From: Lachnospiraceae bacterium UBA7086
GTDB taxonomy: Bacteria; Bacillota; Clostridia; Lachnospirales; Lachnospiraceae
Direction of reading: 5' to 3'
DNA length: 64,000 nucleotides
NCBI GenBank assembly: GCA_002492525.1
Contig: DKZA01000022.1
Coordinates: 128,246 to 192,245 of the forward strand
Shown here: positions 48,966 through 57,945 of the stretch, piece by piece
Layout: each line of letters opens with the position of its first letter
Position numbering within the stretch: position 1 is the first letter of the stretch
Program-made: the position numbers and the translations under genes
The notes under the pieces: generated by a model
Database searches by the model: none
What the model was told of the DNA's origin: nothing
What the model saw: the letters and a program-made list of their open reading frames with translations, nothing else

Positions 48966-50609
48966 TTAGATGTAATTCATCAGATTTGTCTGCATGATCT
49001 TACTGGTAGCCATCAGTGCCGCACTGTAGGTCATCTCGGAACTGGTCAGCTCCACTGCCACTTCTGTAACGTCGATACCTTCATTATCTGTCTGAAGTTC
49101 CTTAAAGGTAGCTTTCTGGTTCGTAAGACGAGTGGAAATCAGATCCAGTCTGCTGCCTCTCGTAGCATTATTCGTCATAGCCACTCTGGTCTCATCCTGA
49201 TATTTCTGATACTTCGTAATCTGGTTTTCAAACTTCTTATGGATACTCTCTCTGATATAAGTCCCGGCTTTCTTTACCGCCTCAAGTCTCTTCTTATAAT
49301 CCTCATACTGGGGCGTTCCTTCCGCAAACTCATTCATTTTATCTTCCATTTCTTTTTCCTTGGTCTCAATAGCCTCAAGTTCCTTCAGACAGTGCTCAAA
49401 ATCATCCATATCTCTTCTGACATCATGGGTAAACACCTCATCCGCACGGCTGTTGACCTGAATCTGCTGATTAAATCCCACATCATAATAGATATCCTGG
49501 TCTTTGCCTTCCATCTTCTCTCTGACATTGTAGGCTGTCTTTCTCACGTTAGTCATAGTGCCGTCAGCCACATCCTTAGTCTCTATACACTTAAAATAGT
49601 GTACTGGATTAGCATCCCCGTCCCCCCAGGTACTCTTATTATAGGTAATGGTAAAGTTATCGCCTTCCTTAAAATTGTTCTGATAGAATTCCTGCCCAAA
49701 GAGCAGTTCTCCACTGGTCGGGCAATAAATCATTCCTTTAAAGCTCGGATCCGCCACTTTTTTGTAGGCCGCCTCCGGATCCATCTCTTCCACAATGTTG
49801 ATCTGTGTCAGGGGATCGGTTGTCGGCAGCGGATTCCCCAACCGATTCGTCCAACTCATCCCTGTATCATCCAACCGTATGGTATTTCCGTCTTTATCCT
49901 GAATCTGAATGGCCCCGGCCATCGTACCTTTATTGCCGCCATTGTTCGTCTTATCGATGGAATCCAGTCCGTCATAAGACAAACGGAACCGATAAATATC
50001 GGTGTTGGTAACCCCCTGCTCATAGGATGTTACATCAGATACAATGTTAGGCCCATCTACCACGTCATAATTGGTATAGTTCACTGTACTGATCTGCTTA
50101 TAGTCTATCGTCTCCTCAATCTCAAAAGAAATCGGATGTTTTTCCATCTCCAGAATATCTTCCTGTGTAAATGTGACAGGTGTATCAGTCCTATAGCCAG
50201 AGAAGATAAAACGACCGGCATAATCCACATTACCGTTGTCATAGAAAGCATTGGTAAGAGACTTCATCTGCTCCATGATAATCTTTACATCCTCGGAAGT
50301 CTGATATTTATTGGCACCCGTTTCCGCCTGCTCATAGAGACCGTCTAACACTGAATTGACGGTAAGAAGCGCATCCTCCGTCAGCTTCAGCCACTGTTTC
50401 GCATCTTCCACATTCTTGTCATTATACTGTGTCACTGTGGTCACATTGCTGCGCAGACGAAGTGCACGGATTGCCACCACCGGATCATCGGAAGGTCTGA
50501 CAATCTTGCTCTGACTGGTCATCTGGTTCGTTAGCTGATCCTGCAGAATCTTATTCTGATTGATATTATAAATGGAATTATTCCGCATGATCTTATTCGT
50601 CATTCTCAT
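48966..50609 (-). CDS. flgL: Flagellar hook-associated protein 3 (FlgL)
   Basis: 547 aa, ATG at 50609 with GAGGAA upstream. N-terminal RMTNKIMRNNSIYNINQNK, SQSKIVRPSDDPVVAIRALR and LTEDALLTVNSVLDGLYEQA, and C-terminal TNQKATFKELQTDNEGIDVT, EVAVELTSSEMTYSAALMA, are FlgL/flagellin-type D0-D1 ends. It joins hook and filament. At 547 aa it is longer than many FlgL (about 300), owing to an inserted middle region (about 130-400), partly of beta type (DIYRFRLSYDGLDSID) and then helical. Located after the second flgK in the operon, with a structured element in the intergenic gap (50656-50767). Confidence 0.92.
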   Translation of the reverse strand: MRMTNKIMRNNSIYNINQNKILQDQLTNQMTSQSKIVRPSDDPVVAIRALRLRSNVTTVTQYNDKNVEDAKQWLKLTEDALLTVNSVLDGLYEQAETGANKYQTSEDVKIIMEQMKSLTNAFYDNGNVDYAGRFIFSGYRTDTPVTFTQEDILEMEKHPISFEIEETIDYKQISTVNYTNYDVVDGPNIVSDVTSYEQGVTNTDIYRFRLSYDGLDSIDKTNNGGNKGTMAGAIQIQDKDGNTIRLDDTGMSWTNRLGNPLPTTDPLTQINIVEEMDPEAAYKKVADPSFKGMIYCPTSGELLFGQEFYQNNFKEGDNFTITYNKSTWGDGDANPVHYFKCIETKDVADGTMTNVRKTAYNVREKMEGKDQDIYYDVGFNQQIQVNSRADEVFTHDVRRDMDDFEHCLKELEAIETKEKEMEDKMNEFAEGTPQYEDYKKRLEAVKKAGTYIRESIHKKFENQITKYQKYQDETRVAMTNNATRGSRLDLISTRLTNQKATFKELQTDNEGIDVTEVAVELTSSEMTYSAALMATSKIMQTNLMNYI

Positions 50610-50655
50610 AATGCATCTTCCTCTCTTTGCTATTATCCCATCACTACTCTATACA

Positions 50656-50767
50656 GAGAATGTCCGTACTTTGGACATTCTCTTGTACGAGACGGAGTTG
50701 CGAAGCAACTCGTAGAACTTCTTAGCGAAACGCCCACTGGCGTGAGCTCTAGAAGTTCTTCTCGTAC
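50656..50767 (-). repeat. Palindromic element: hairpin plus three-way-junction repeat in the flgK2-flgL gap
   Basis: Three nested inverted repeats lie between the flgK2 stop and flgL. An outer stem GTACGAGA/TCTCGTAC (50685-50692 with 50760-50767) encloses two arms: GAGTTGC/GCAACTC (50695-50701 with 50705-50711) and AGAACTTCT/AGAAGTTCT (50714-50722 with 50751-50759), the latter with an inner ACGCC/GGCGT stem. A separate 10-bp hairpin (50656-50665 with 50673-50682) follows on the transcript. No T run follows, so it is not a classic terminator. It may be a REP-like mobile palindrome or a structured processing site. Confidence 0.7.
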
Positions 50768-50769
50768 TT

Positions 50770-52635
50770 TTATACGCCCGTCTGTAAAATCAGTCTGTCA
50801 TACACCTCTGTCAGCACATTGATCATCTTGGACGCCAGTGTATAAGAATTTTCATATTTTACAAGGTTTAATGCCTCTTCATCCTCATCCACGCCGGAAA
50901 TGGATGTTCTCTGGTTGTCAATATTCGTCTCCAGGCTTAAATAAGTGGCATAAAACGTATTGGCATTACCCGCATTTAAGGTCGCATCTGACAAAATACA
51001 CTCCAGGAAGCCGCCCGCATCCCTGCCGCGGAAGCTGAACTGGTTCTTATCGCTTATCATGGAAATCACCGCATGTACCTGTCTGCACTGCTCCACACCG
51101 TCCAGATCCTGTATATCGTCAGTCTTATCCAGATCCACATCACTTCTGGTCCCCAGAAGATCCGGGTTCTTAACTACTGCATCCAGAATGGCATAATTGC
51201 CTGCCGTCATATAATAATAGCCCTTACCGTTATGCCGGTAATCATTCAACTCAAGTTCCGAATACTGTTCGTCCGAAGTCGCCTTATCAGCCGTAAACAG
51301 GATACCTGCATCCTGGGGCGGATCTTCCGCTGTAATACCCGCCGAAAAAATATCGTTGACCTTCTTGGAAAAATCACGGATCCACTCATTCATCTGCTTC
51401 AGATAATAAGGAACTCCCTGATAATTCACTTCGCCGCCGATAGAGACATCCTGACGGTTCTTCACCGGTGTAAGTGCCTCATCGCTGGCATTATTATCTA
51501 TGATAAACGTATAACGTCCGGTATCCGTATCATAGGACCAGTCCGTATAGTAATAGAGCTGATCTCCGATATTGATAATACCGCCTGTATCAGACAGATT
51601 GCACTTGGCCATCCCCTCCAGATAAGAGGCCTCCGTCTTAATCACCAGCTTGGTGGTATCACCGCGGTAGGAAATCTGTTCTGCTTTACCATGAAAATAC
51701 TCGCCGTTATTACCGTCACGCATCTCAATCAGTCCGCGCAGGGCCCCGCCCATAGATGCATTATATAAACCAAACTCCAGACCGTTATCCCAATAGATAT
51801 CATAAAGACCGTCCACGTCAGTCTGGTTGACTTTCTCACTGTCTTTACGGGCCACGCATACCAGCTGTCTGTAATCGTTTGTATCTACCAGGGTCTGACG
51901 GCCAGCAATCTTCACCATAAACCTATTCGCCTTGGTGGCATTGCCATTTTCATCACAAATCGGTGTCTCACTGGTCTCCACATCTACAATCCCGGACAGC
52001 TCATCGATCAGCATATCTCTTTTATCCCGCAGCTCATTGGCCGTAGTACCCGTCAGCTCAATGGTATTGATCTGCTTGTTCACCGTTGCCAGATCCTGCG
52101 CGATCGAATTAATCTGGTCAATACGAATCTTAATCTCATCGTTGACATCGGACTGCAGATTCTGCAGATCGCCGTACATATTATTAAAATAGTCAGAAAG
52201 ACTCTTAGCCGCAGCAATAAAAGTTGCCTTCGTGTCCGTACTGTTTGCGTCCTTTGTGATGTCCTGCAAGGCAGTCTCTATCCGTCCGAACACCGATACA
52301 AACCCGGTCTTGTTATCATCTTCCAGATAATCCTCTATCATCTTGCAGTAATATGCCTTCGCATCATACTCGCCAAGTTTGGTCTCGTTTGACCAGAATT
52401 TATTATCATAGAATTTATCCCGAACACGTTCGATCGCTATGGTCTCAACTCCTGCGCCCGCACAGCCATAGGTGGCAAATACACGAAGAGCGTTTGCCGC
52501 CTCCTGGGTCACCTGCTGACGGCTGTAACCGGCAGTATTCACATTACTGATATTATTGCCTGTGGTATTTAAGGCTGCATTAGCTGCCCGAAGACCCGAT
52601 GATGCAATTGTCAAGCCAAAAAAAGTTGATGCCAT
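50770..52635 (-). CDS. flgK: Flagellar hook-associated protein 1, second copy (FlgK-like)
   Basis: 621 aa, ATG at 52635 after AGAGGTGA. The N-terminal FlgK signature is TIASSGLRAANAALNTTGNN and ISNVNTAGYSRQQVTQEAAN; further FVSVFGRIETALQDITKDA, LRDKRDMLIDELSGIVDVE (rod/hook linker motif) and a C-terminal EEALNLVKYENSYTLASKMI-type end. It lies directly downstream of the other flgK (17 nt) and is about 70 residues longer. The two share the ends but differ in the middle. HAP1 forms the hook-filament junction; two copies might build a mixed or condition-specific junction. Symbol given by family. Confidence 0.9.
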   Translation of the reverse strand: MASTFFGLTIASSGLRAANAALNTTGNNISNVNTAGYSRQQVTQEAANALRVFATYGCAGAGVETIAIERVRDKFYDNKFWSNETKLGEYDAKAYYCKMIEDYLEDDNKTGFVSVFGRIETALQDITKDANSTDTKATFIAAAKSLSDYFNNMYGDLQNLQSDVNDEIKIRIDQINSIAQDLATVNKQINTIELTGTTANELRDKRDMLIDELSGIVDVETSETPICDENGNATKANRFMVKIAGRQTLVDTNDYRQLVCVARKDSEKVNQTDVDGLYDIYWDNGLEFGLYNASMGGALRGLIEMRDGNNGEYFHGKAEQISYRGDTTKLVIKTEASYLEGMAKCNLSDTGGIINIGDQLYYYTDWSYDTDTGRYTFIIDNNASDEALTPVKNRQDVSIGGEVNYQGVPYYLKQMNEWIRDFSKKVNDIFSAGITAEDPPQDAGILFTADKATSDEQYSELELNDYRHNGKGYYYMTAGNYAILDAVVKNPDLLGTRSDVDLDKTDDIQDLDGVEQCRQVHAVISMISDKNQFSFRGRDAGGFLECILSDATLNAGNANTFYATYLSLETNIDNQRTSISGVDEDEEALNLVKYENSYTLASKMINVLTEVYDRLILQTGV

Positions 52636-52652
52636 ATTCTCACCTCTTACTC

Positions 52653-54299
52653 CTAACGTCCCAGTGACGTCAGAATATGCTCTAACATTTCACTGATGAC
52701 ATTGATATATCTGCTGGATGCATTGTATGCATTCTGGTACATGATCATATTGGTCAGTTCTTCATCAGAAGACACCCCGACAATCTGCTCCCTTGCGCCC
52801 GAAAGCGCATCGGTGGCCACCGTCTGATTTGCCTGCACAGCCCGGAATACAGATCCTGTATTGGCAATCTGTTCCACCAGATTCTTATAATAATCCTTGA
52901 AACACACCGGCGTCTGTACATTGGGATTGAGCTTATAGATTGCCTCCTCAAAGGCTTTCTTTAACTGCTCTGTGGTTATATTGTCCTCTGAATGTTCCCC
53001 CAGTCTGAAAGTCAGAAGAGAAGGATTCTGTCTGAGCTCACTGTTGATGATGATATTGCTCACCGTCCAGTCTTCTCCCTCCGCAATCTTCTCAAAGAGC
53101 TGATAGGGCTCCCCGTTCTCATCTCTCAGATAGTAAGATTCCGGCGGCTGCCCCTCTCTGTTGGCAGCATCTGCCAGAATATCGTTAATCTTTGTCACCA
53201 CAGCGTGAATCAGCTGATCAAATTCCGCCTCCACATTCATGACGACTGACTGCTCGATATTGCTTCTGTACCAGCCTTCCTCATACACGCCATCTTTATT
53301 AATATCATTGATTTCCCGATAAGTGGCATAATGATCGCCTCTGGCATATAAGGTACTCTTCAAAGAACCAATATCTGTATCATATTCCGAAGAAATCCTG
53401 GCTGTCAGGTCAAACACCCTGGCGCCCGCAATTGCCTTCTCATCAAATACCACATTGCCGTCCTTGTCATAACCGCCGTTAGCCAGCATTTTCCAAAAGG
53501 GCGTATAGAAACCGGTCGCCGGATCCTCATAAAGCCCGATTTCATTCACCACATCGCCCTGCACCAAGTCAATGCCCTCAAATCTCACTCTCACATAGCC
53601 GGTGGGATCCTCAGAATATTTAATAGACCCAAGTTTACCTAATTCATCCAGAAGATAATTACGGCGGTCTCTTAAATCGTTGGCATTCTCCACACCAGCT
53701 TCCACTCTCACGATTCTTTCATTAAGCGCCTGAATCTCCTTGGCATAAGCGTTGATCTTATTGACGTCCGTGGCAACTGTCTTGTTCAGATTATGCTGAT
53801 ACTCCCGCAAGCTGTCATACACAGCCTTGGCCCTGGTGATAAATTCATATGCCTTGGTCACAAACAGATTCTGGTTGACCGAATTAGTCGGATCTTTGCT
53901 GAGTTCTTCCACAGCAACCCAAAATCCGTTCTCACCGCTGAGCGCCTCCGAGAACTCATGGCCCTCGTTGGACTCGCCCAGAATATATTCTATCTCCTCT
54001 AACGCTCCCGCGGAGACATCATAAAAAGCCATCCGTCCCGACTCGCGGCGATAGTTTTTATCCAATATTAAATCTCTTTCCTGTCTGGTAAGGGTATAAT
54101 TGACACCGAGACCTATCTGTTTCCAGTTCGTATTGTTGCTCCTGGAAATCGTGACATATGTTCTCGTTCCCTGAGCAACCTGCTGCCTGGTATATCCTAT
54201 GGTGTCCAAATTAGACATGTTATGCGCTGTTGTATTGAGCGCATTATTTGATGTTTGTAAACCTGAAACGCCCGTATAAAGGCTTCCCATTAATGACAT
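52653..54299 (-). CDS. flgK: Flagellar hook-associated protein 1 (FlgK)
   Basis: 548 aa, ATG at 54299 after GAGGA. Conserved ends are SLYTGVSGLQTSNNALNTTA, HNMSNLDTIGYTRQQVAQGT and, late, NMIMYQNAYNASSRYINVIS, a common FlgK C-terminal helix. The inner region includes LSKDPTNSVNQNLFVTKAY and LRDRRNYLLDELGKLGSIKY, the standard FlgK rod domain. First FlgK of two in the operon, after flgN and before the second copy. It forms the hook-filament junction and is exported by the flagellar type III system, which needs the FlgN chaperone encoded 21 nt upstream. Length typical. Confidence 0.94.
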   Translation of the reverse strand: MSLMGSLYTGVSGLQTSNNALNTTAHNMSNLDTIGYTRQQVAQGTRTYVTISRSNNTNWKQIGLGVNYTLTRQERDLILDKNYRRESGRMAFYDVSAGALEEIEYILGESNEGHEFSEALSGENGFWVAVEELSKDPTNSVNQNLFVTKAYEFITRAKAVYDSLREYQHNLNKTVATDVNKINAYAKEIQALNERIVRVEAGVENANDLRDRRNYLLDELGKLGSIKYSEDPTGYVRVRFEGIDLVQGDVVNEIGLYEDPATGFYTPFWKMLANGGYDKDGNVVFDEKAIAGARVFDLTARISSEYDTDIGSLKSTLYARGDHYATYREINDINKDGVYEEGWYRSNIEQSVVMNVEAEFDQLIHAVVTKINDILADAANREGQPPESYYLRDENGEPYQLFEKIAEGEDWTVSNIIINSELRQNPSLLTFRLGEHSEDNITTEQLKKAFEEAIYKLNPNVQTPVCFKDYYKNLVEQIANTGSVFRAVQANQTVATDALSGAREQIVGVSSDEELTNMIMYQNAYNASSRYINVISEMLEHILTSLGR

Positions 54300-54320
54300 A
54301 ATCTACCGTCCTCAACAATT

Positions 54321-54839
54321 CTACTGCTTGGCGTCAAAGGCCTTATTGCTCATCCCGATCATATCACCGGTATTGTAAGCGCCCCTGTTATAATTGGCTG
54401 TCTCCGGTGCTTTATTCATGGACTGAAGAATATTCATATTAAACTGGACTAATTCTAAAGCGTTTTCAATCAACTCTCTGTTCTGTTCATTGATCCGCTT
54501 GACTGCGCGGACATTCTCGCGCAGACTATCGAATACTGCCGCCAGTTTCGCCTGTTCTTCCGGCCTTGCCTCCAGCATCTTGATCAAATCTACAATTTTC
54601 AGCTTCGTAACATCCTTGTTAAGTACGTTTGCAATATCATCAACAGCTTCACTTCTCTGATTATCCAGATGATTGATCCTGCTTACTATGATTTGCTCCT
54701 CATCCGTGATCTTGTTTAATGCCTGTAAGTCCTCAGACACAATGGCCGGTGTTTTCTTGATAGACAACTCTAACAGATTCTTGTACTCCAGATTTTCTTT
54801 TTCCAGAACCTCGATCAGGGTCTCCATTAAACTTGCCAC
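54321..54839 (-). CDS. flgN: Flagellar export chaperone FlgN
   Basis: 172 aa from a GTG at 54839 with AGGTGAGG 7 nt upstream; the ATG at 54827 is an alternative. All-helical, with MASLMETLIEVLEKENLEYK, LNKDVTKLKIVDLIKMLEA and VRAVKRINEQNRELIENALE followed by FNMNILQSMNKAPETANYNR, the typical FlgN end. FlgN binds FlgK and FlgL C-termini and delivers them for export. It follows flgM by 26 nt and precedes flgK, the standard clostridial order. Possibly it serves both FlgK copies. Confidence 0.9.
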   Translation of the reverse strand: MASLMETLIEVLEKENLEYKNLLELSIKKTPAIVSEDLQALNKITDEEQIIVSRINHLDNQRSEAVDDIANVLNKDVTKLKIVDLIKMLEARPEEQAKLAAVFDSLRENVRAVKRINEQNRELIENALELVQFNMNILQSMNKAPETANYNRGAYNTGDMIGMSNKAFDAKQ

Positions 54840-54864
54840 ACCTAAACCTCACCTTTCACTGTGT

Positions 54865-55146
54865 CTACAGACTTTCCATTTCTTCATACTGCTTCATCAA
54901 TTTCTCTGCAAAACTTTCTGCGCTCACCTGATACGTCCCGTTCGCAATACTTGCTTTGAGAGGAGCTGTCAGTTCACTCCTGATATCGTTTGCTGCTGCC
55001 ACTGCATTTTTGGCAGTCTGGATATCCTTACCGATACTGGAGATCTGAATCTGGTCAGAAGCCGTATTTTTGGCTGTTTTCTGTGTTTTCGCCCGGTTCT
55101 TGGCGCCGTATATCTGCTGAACCTGTGTATAAGCCTCAATACGCAT
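54865..55146 (-). CDS. flgM: Anti-sigma-28 factor FlgM
   Basis: 93 aa. The ATG at 55146 has GAAGGAGGAG 6-7 nt upstream, and the longer frame at 55173 is not favoured. FlgM features are MRIEAYTQVQQIYGAKNRAK, DQIQISSIGKDIQTAKNAVA, IRSELTAPLKASIANGTYQV and SAESFAEKLMKQYEEMESL. The last two match the sigma-binding C-terminal half and the S-I-x-x-G-T-Y-x-V motif. FlgM holds sigma-D inactive until the hook is complete, then is exported. The gene is itself read from a sigma-D promoter (55189-55215), giving feedback. Confidence 0.93.
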   Translation of the reverse strand: MRIEAYTQVQQIYGAKNRAKTQKTAKNTASDQIQISSIGKDIQTAKNAVAAANDIRSELTAPLKASIANGTYQVSAESFAEKLMKQYEEMESL

Positions 55147-55188
55147 ATAGGACTCCTCCTTCTTCTTGTTCAAAACCTTACATTATTT

Positions 55189-55215
55189 GTATCGGATAAT
55201 TCTCCAAAGACTTTA
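55189..55215 (-). promoter_or_regulatory. Sigma-D promoter of flgM-csrA operon
   Basis: Minus strand TAAA (55212-55215), 15-nt spacer, TCCGATAC (55189-55196). It lies 43 nt before the flgM ATG and should drive flgM-flgN-flgK-flgK2-flgL-fliW-csrA. The -10 differs from consensus at both end bases, but the core CCGATA is intact. Confidence 0.87.
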
Positions 55216-55240
55216 GAGGTGATTTGTTTTTTCTCAAAAG

Positions 55241-55271
55241 AAACTGCGGGCTCAGTGTTTCCCCGCAGTTT
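55241..55271 (-). terminator. Terminator of the antiporter gene
   Basis: AAACTGCGGG and CCCGCAGTTT pair in a 10-bp stem (55262-55271 with 55241-55250), the stop codon of the antiporter being inside the loop, followed on the transcript by CTTTTG. It sits just upstream of the flgM sigma-D promoter and keeps the two units apart. Confidence 0.75.
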
Positions 55272-56823
55272 TCTTTTTATTTTTTTTCTTATTTTTATCT
55301 GACTTGGACGCTTTAATGGGCTTCTCGGCATGTTCCTCCCTGCCAAGATGGACAACGCTTTCAATATCATCAATTTCCTGGTTCTCAACGCCCATTTCCA
55401 GTTCCTCAAAATGTTCCACCAGAGAAACCTCTGCTTCCGTCTGTACCGTCTGTTCTTCCTTTCCATCCTCCACAACGCCTGTTTCCTTGGTCTCCTCTGC
55501 TTTTTCCGCGCTCTTTATGGTGTCTGTTTCTCCCGTCTCTACCACCTTTTCCGCCAGCTTAGCCGCTTCGGCCGCTTCCGTGTTTTCGCTCTCTTCCTGT
55601 TCCCCCATCTCTGCGCTCACAGCTTTGTCTAAAGTGATGCAGCCTGAGAAGATCAACGCCAGTTTAGCACAGATCGGTCCCACCATCTCATAAAGCACCG
55701 AAGAAGACAGGATAATGGTGAGCAGAAGCTGCCCCCGTTCTCCCGGCAGAAGCCTTTCCCCCAAAAAAGCCAGACCGATGGCCACGCCTGCCTGCGGCAC
55801 CAGTGCCAGCCCCATGTATTTACGCGCCTCTTTACTCATACCAGTAATCGCGCATCCCACATAGGTACCTATATATTTACCGACAATACGGACCACAAAA
55901 TAACTGATGCCGATCACGCCCACAGTGGATAAGGCTGTCACATCCAGCTTCATGCCGGACACGATAAAGAACAATGACATGACCGGCGGTGAAAAGTTAT
56001 TCAGCTGCCTGTAAAGTTTCTTATCCCTGGTGAGATTGATATATGACGCCCCAAACACCATGCAGGAAAGCAAGGGTGAAATATTCAGCGAGGTACATAT
56101 CCCCGATATCCCGGTCAACATGGCGATTGCCAGGATCAGCCGGTTATCCTTGCTCCTGGCCGGAATCAGCAATCTGCTTAAAAAATAACCGCAGAAAAAA
56201 CCTAAAAGCAGGGCAAACAAATTATAGACGATGGGCAAAGCAATCTCCTGGGCCGCGACGCCTCCGCCGCCGGTCGCCCCCGCAATTGCCGCCACAATAC
56301 TAAAAGCCAGCAGACATACCACATCATCCAGCGCAACGATCTGCAAAAGCGTATTGACAAACTCTCCTTTGGCCTTGTATTGGTTAATGGTCATCATGGT
56401 GCTGGCCGGAGCCGTGGCCGTGGCTATGGCTCCCAGGATAAGGGCAAAATCCAAGTCCAGATGAAAGACCGCCCTGGAAAATACCGTCACCAGCACCCCC
56501 GCCGTCAACGCCTCGAAAAACGTGACAATCAAAACCCTGCTGCCCGTCTTCCTGATCACTTCTTTCTTAAAAAACTTTCCTACACCAAAGGCAATAAACG
56601 CCAGAGCCAGATCACTTACAAAACTCAGGCTGTCAATCATATCCGCCGGAATCATATTAAGCCCACAGGGGCCGATCAGAATACCCGCCAAAATATAGCC
56701 GCTGACTTTGGGGAGATTCAGGGTGTTGGTCAGCCTGGTCATGATAAAGCCGGCAAAAAGTATGATGGATAAAACCAGTAAAATTCTGGTCTCTGCGCCG
56801 ACCGCTTCTAAATATCCCTGCAT
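55252..56823 (-). CDS. CPA2-type cation/proton antiporter with acidic cytoplasmic tail
   Basis: 523 aa, ATG at 56823 after AGGAGG. About 12 membrane segments occupy residues 10-400, with family motifs NTLNLPKVSGYILAGILIGP, SDLALAFIAFGVGKFFKKE, GAIATATAPASTMMTINQY and VALDDVVCLLAFSIVAAIA (the D-D pair being the likely ion-binding aspartates), and GLALVPQAGVAIGLAFLGE. It matches Kef/NhaP-like CPA2 transporters exchanging Na+ or K+ for protons. The last 120 residues are hydrophilic and very rich in Glu, Thr and Val, ending in lysines (SDKNKKKNKKK), probably a regulatory cytoplasmic tail. Unrelated to its neighbours. Ion specificity cannot be told. Confidence 0.87.
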   Translation of the reverse strand: MQGYLEAVGAETRILLVLSIILFAGFIMTRLTNTLNLPKVSGYILAGILIGPCGLNMIPADMIDSLSFVSDLALAFIAFGVGKFFKKEVIRKTGSRVLIVTFFEALTAGVLVTVFSRAVFHLDLDFALILGAIATATAPASTMMTINQYKAKGEFVNTLLQIVALDDVVCLLAFSIVAAIAGATGGGGVAAQEIALPIVYNLFALLLGFFCGYFLSRLLIPARSKDNRLILAIAMLTGISGICTSLNISPLLSCMVFGASYINLTRDKKLYRQLNNFSPPVMSLFFIVSGMKLDVTALSTVGVIGISYFVVRIVGKYIGTYVGCAITGMSKEARKYMGLALVPQAGVAIGLAFLGERLLPGERGQLLLTIILSSSVLYEMVGPICAKLALIFSGCITLDKAVSAEMGEQEESENTEAAEAAKLAEKVVETGETDTIKSAEKAEETKETGVVEDGKEEQTVQTEAEVSLVEHFEELEMGVENQEIDDIESVVHLGREEHAEKPIKASKSDKNKKKNKKKTAGKH

Positions 56824-56864
56824 AGCGCGCCTCCTGTTCTTTTCTTCTAAACGCCGTCAGCTGC

Positions 56865-57944
56865 TTATCCTTTTAAAAGATGGCTGTCGCAGGCGTTAAA
56901 CTTTACATATGCCTTTTCTCCCACCTGGAATATCCTCTTATAACGGGGATTAAAATCTGTAATCTGAATCACCACGGCTCCCACTTTCACATGATAATGC
57001 TGATAAGAGCCCATAAAGCAGCTCATGATCACTTCGCAGGGAAGCTGTCCTTCGCTATCCAGCACAGCCGATTCAGGGCGGAGTAACAGCGTACACTTCT
57101 CATTTGGCGCAAAATCTTCCACATTCTCCACTTCCACCTGATGATCATAAATACGCATAACACCCTTATTTCCCTCTTTGGAAATCAGACTGCCTTCCAG
57201 GAAATTTGCCTCCCCGATGAAATTCGCCACAAAGACATCCTTCGGACGGTAATAAATCTCCTGCGGCGTCCCGATTTGTGCCACCACGCCCTTGTTCATA
57301 ATGATGATCTGGTCGGAAAGCGCCATCGCCTCGCTCTGGTCGTGGGTTACATAGACCGCCGTGATACCCACACGCTGCTGGATATTGCGGATCTCCGTCC
57401 GCATAGAGACACGAAGCTTGGCATCCAGATTGGACAGGGGCTCATCAAACAAAAGCACACTGGGTTCTACTACCAAAGCTCTTGCCAGGGCAACCCTCTG
57501 CTGCTGCCCGCCGGAAAGCTGATTGGTCATGCGCGCTTCCATACCGCCAAGTTCCACCAGATCCAGAATACTCATCACCTTTTTCTGAATCGTATCCTTA
57601 TCCATCTTACGCAGTTTCAGGCCGTATGCCACATTGTCAAACACATTGTAATGGGGAAACAATGCGTAACTTTGAAATACCATGGCCGTATCCCGCTTAT
57701 TGGGCGTCAGTTCGTTGATGGGCTCGTCACCCAGATAAATCTCGCCTTCATCCGGACTCTCGAAGCCTGCGATCATCCTGAGGGTAGTGGTCTTACCGCA
57801 CCCGGAAGGTCCGAGCAGCGTCACGAAACTTCCCGGTTCAATGACCAGATTGGCATCGTCTACTGCCTTAAAGTCCTTGCCGGTTTTGGGATCCTGATAT
57901 ATCTTTGAAATATGCTCCAGACGTATTCCTTTTGATTCCAACAT
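56865..57944 (-). CDS. ABC transporter ATP-binding protein (FbpC/PotA-type)
   Basis: 359 aa. The ATG at 57944 has AAGGAGG 8 nt upstream, lying in the last codons of the permease; a longer frame from 57980 would overlap the permease. All ATPase motifs are present: LLGPSGCGKTTTLRMIAGFE (Walker A), VFQSYALFPHYNVFDNVAYG (Q-loop), LSGGQQQRVALARALV (signature), LLFDEPLSNLDAKLR (Walker B) and VYVTHDQSEAMALSDQI (H-loop). The C-terminal 120 residues are a TOBE-like domain. It energises the fused permease at 57946-59658 and the binding protein at 59771-60991, resembling Fe(III) or sugar-phosphate importers of the Fbp/Afu group. Confidence 0.92.
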   Translation of the reverse strand: MLESKGIRLEHISKIYQDPKTGKDFKAVDDANLVIEPGSFVTLLGPSGCGKTTTLRMIAGFESPDEGEIYLGDEPINELTPNKRDTAMVFQSYALFPHYNVFDNVAYGLKLRKMDKDTIQKKVMSILDLVELGGMEARMTNQLSGGQQQRVALARALVVEPSVLLFDEPLSNLDAKLRVSMRTEIRNIQQRVGITAVYVTHDQSEAMALSDQIIIMNKGVVAQIGTPQEIYYRPKDVFVANFIGEANFLEGSLISKEGNKGVMRIYDHQVEVENVEDFAPNEKCTLLLRPESAVLDSEGQLPCEVIMSCFMGSYQHYHVKVGAVVIQITDFNPRYKRIFQVGEKAYVKFNACDSHLLKG

Positions 57945-57945
57945 A

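Noticed and set aside
48798..50348. Long plus-strand open frame (516 codons) opposite fliW and flgL
   Set aside because: It lies almost wholly antisense to flgL, has no family resemblance or ribosome site of note, and is low in plausible protein character; the minus-strand FlgL is unmistakable.
50656..50682. 10-bp hairpin as a Rho-independent terminator
   Set aside because: No T run follows on either strand and flgL downstream is part of the same operon.
57141..57908. Plus-strand open frame of 255 codons
   Set aside because: Antisense to the ABC ATPase whose Walker, signature and H-loop motifs are clear.
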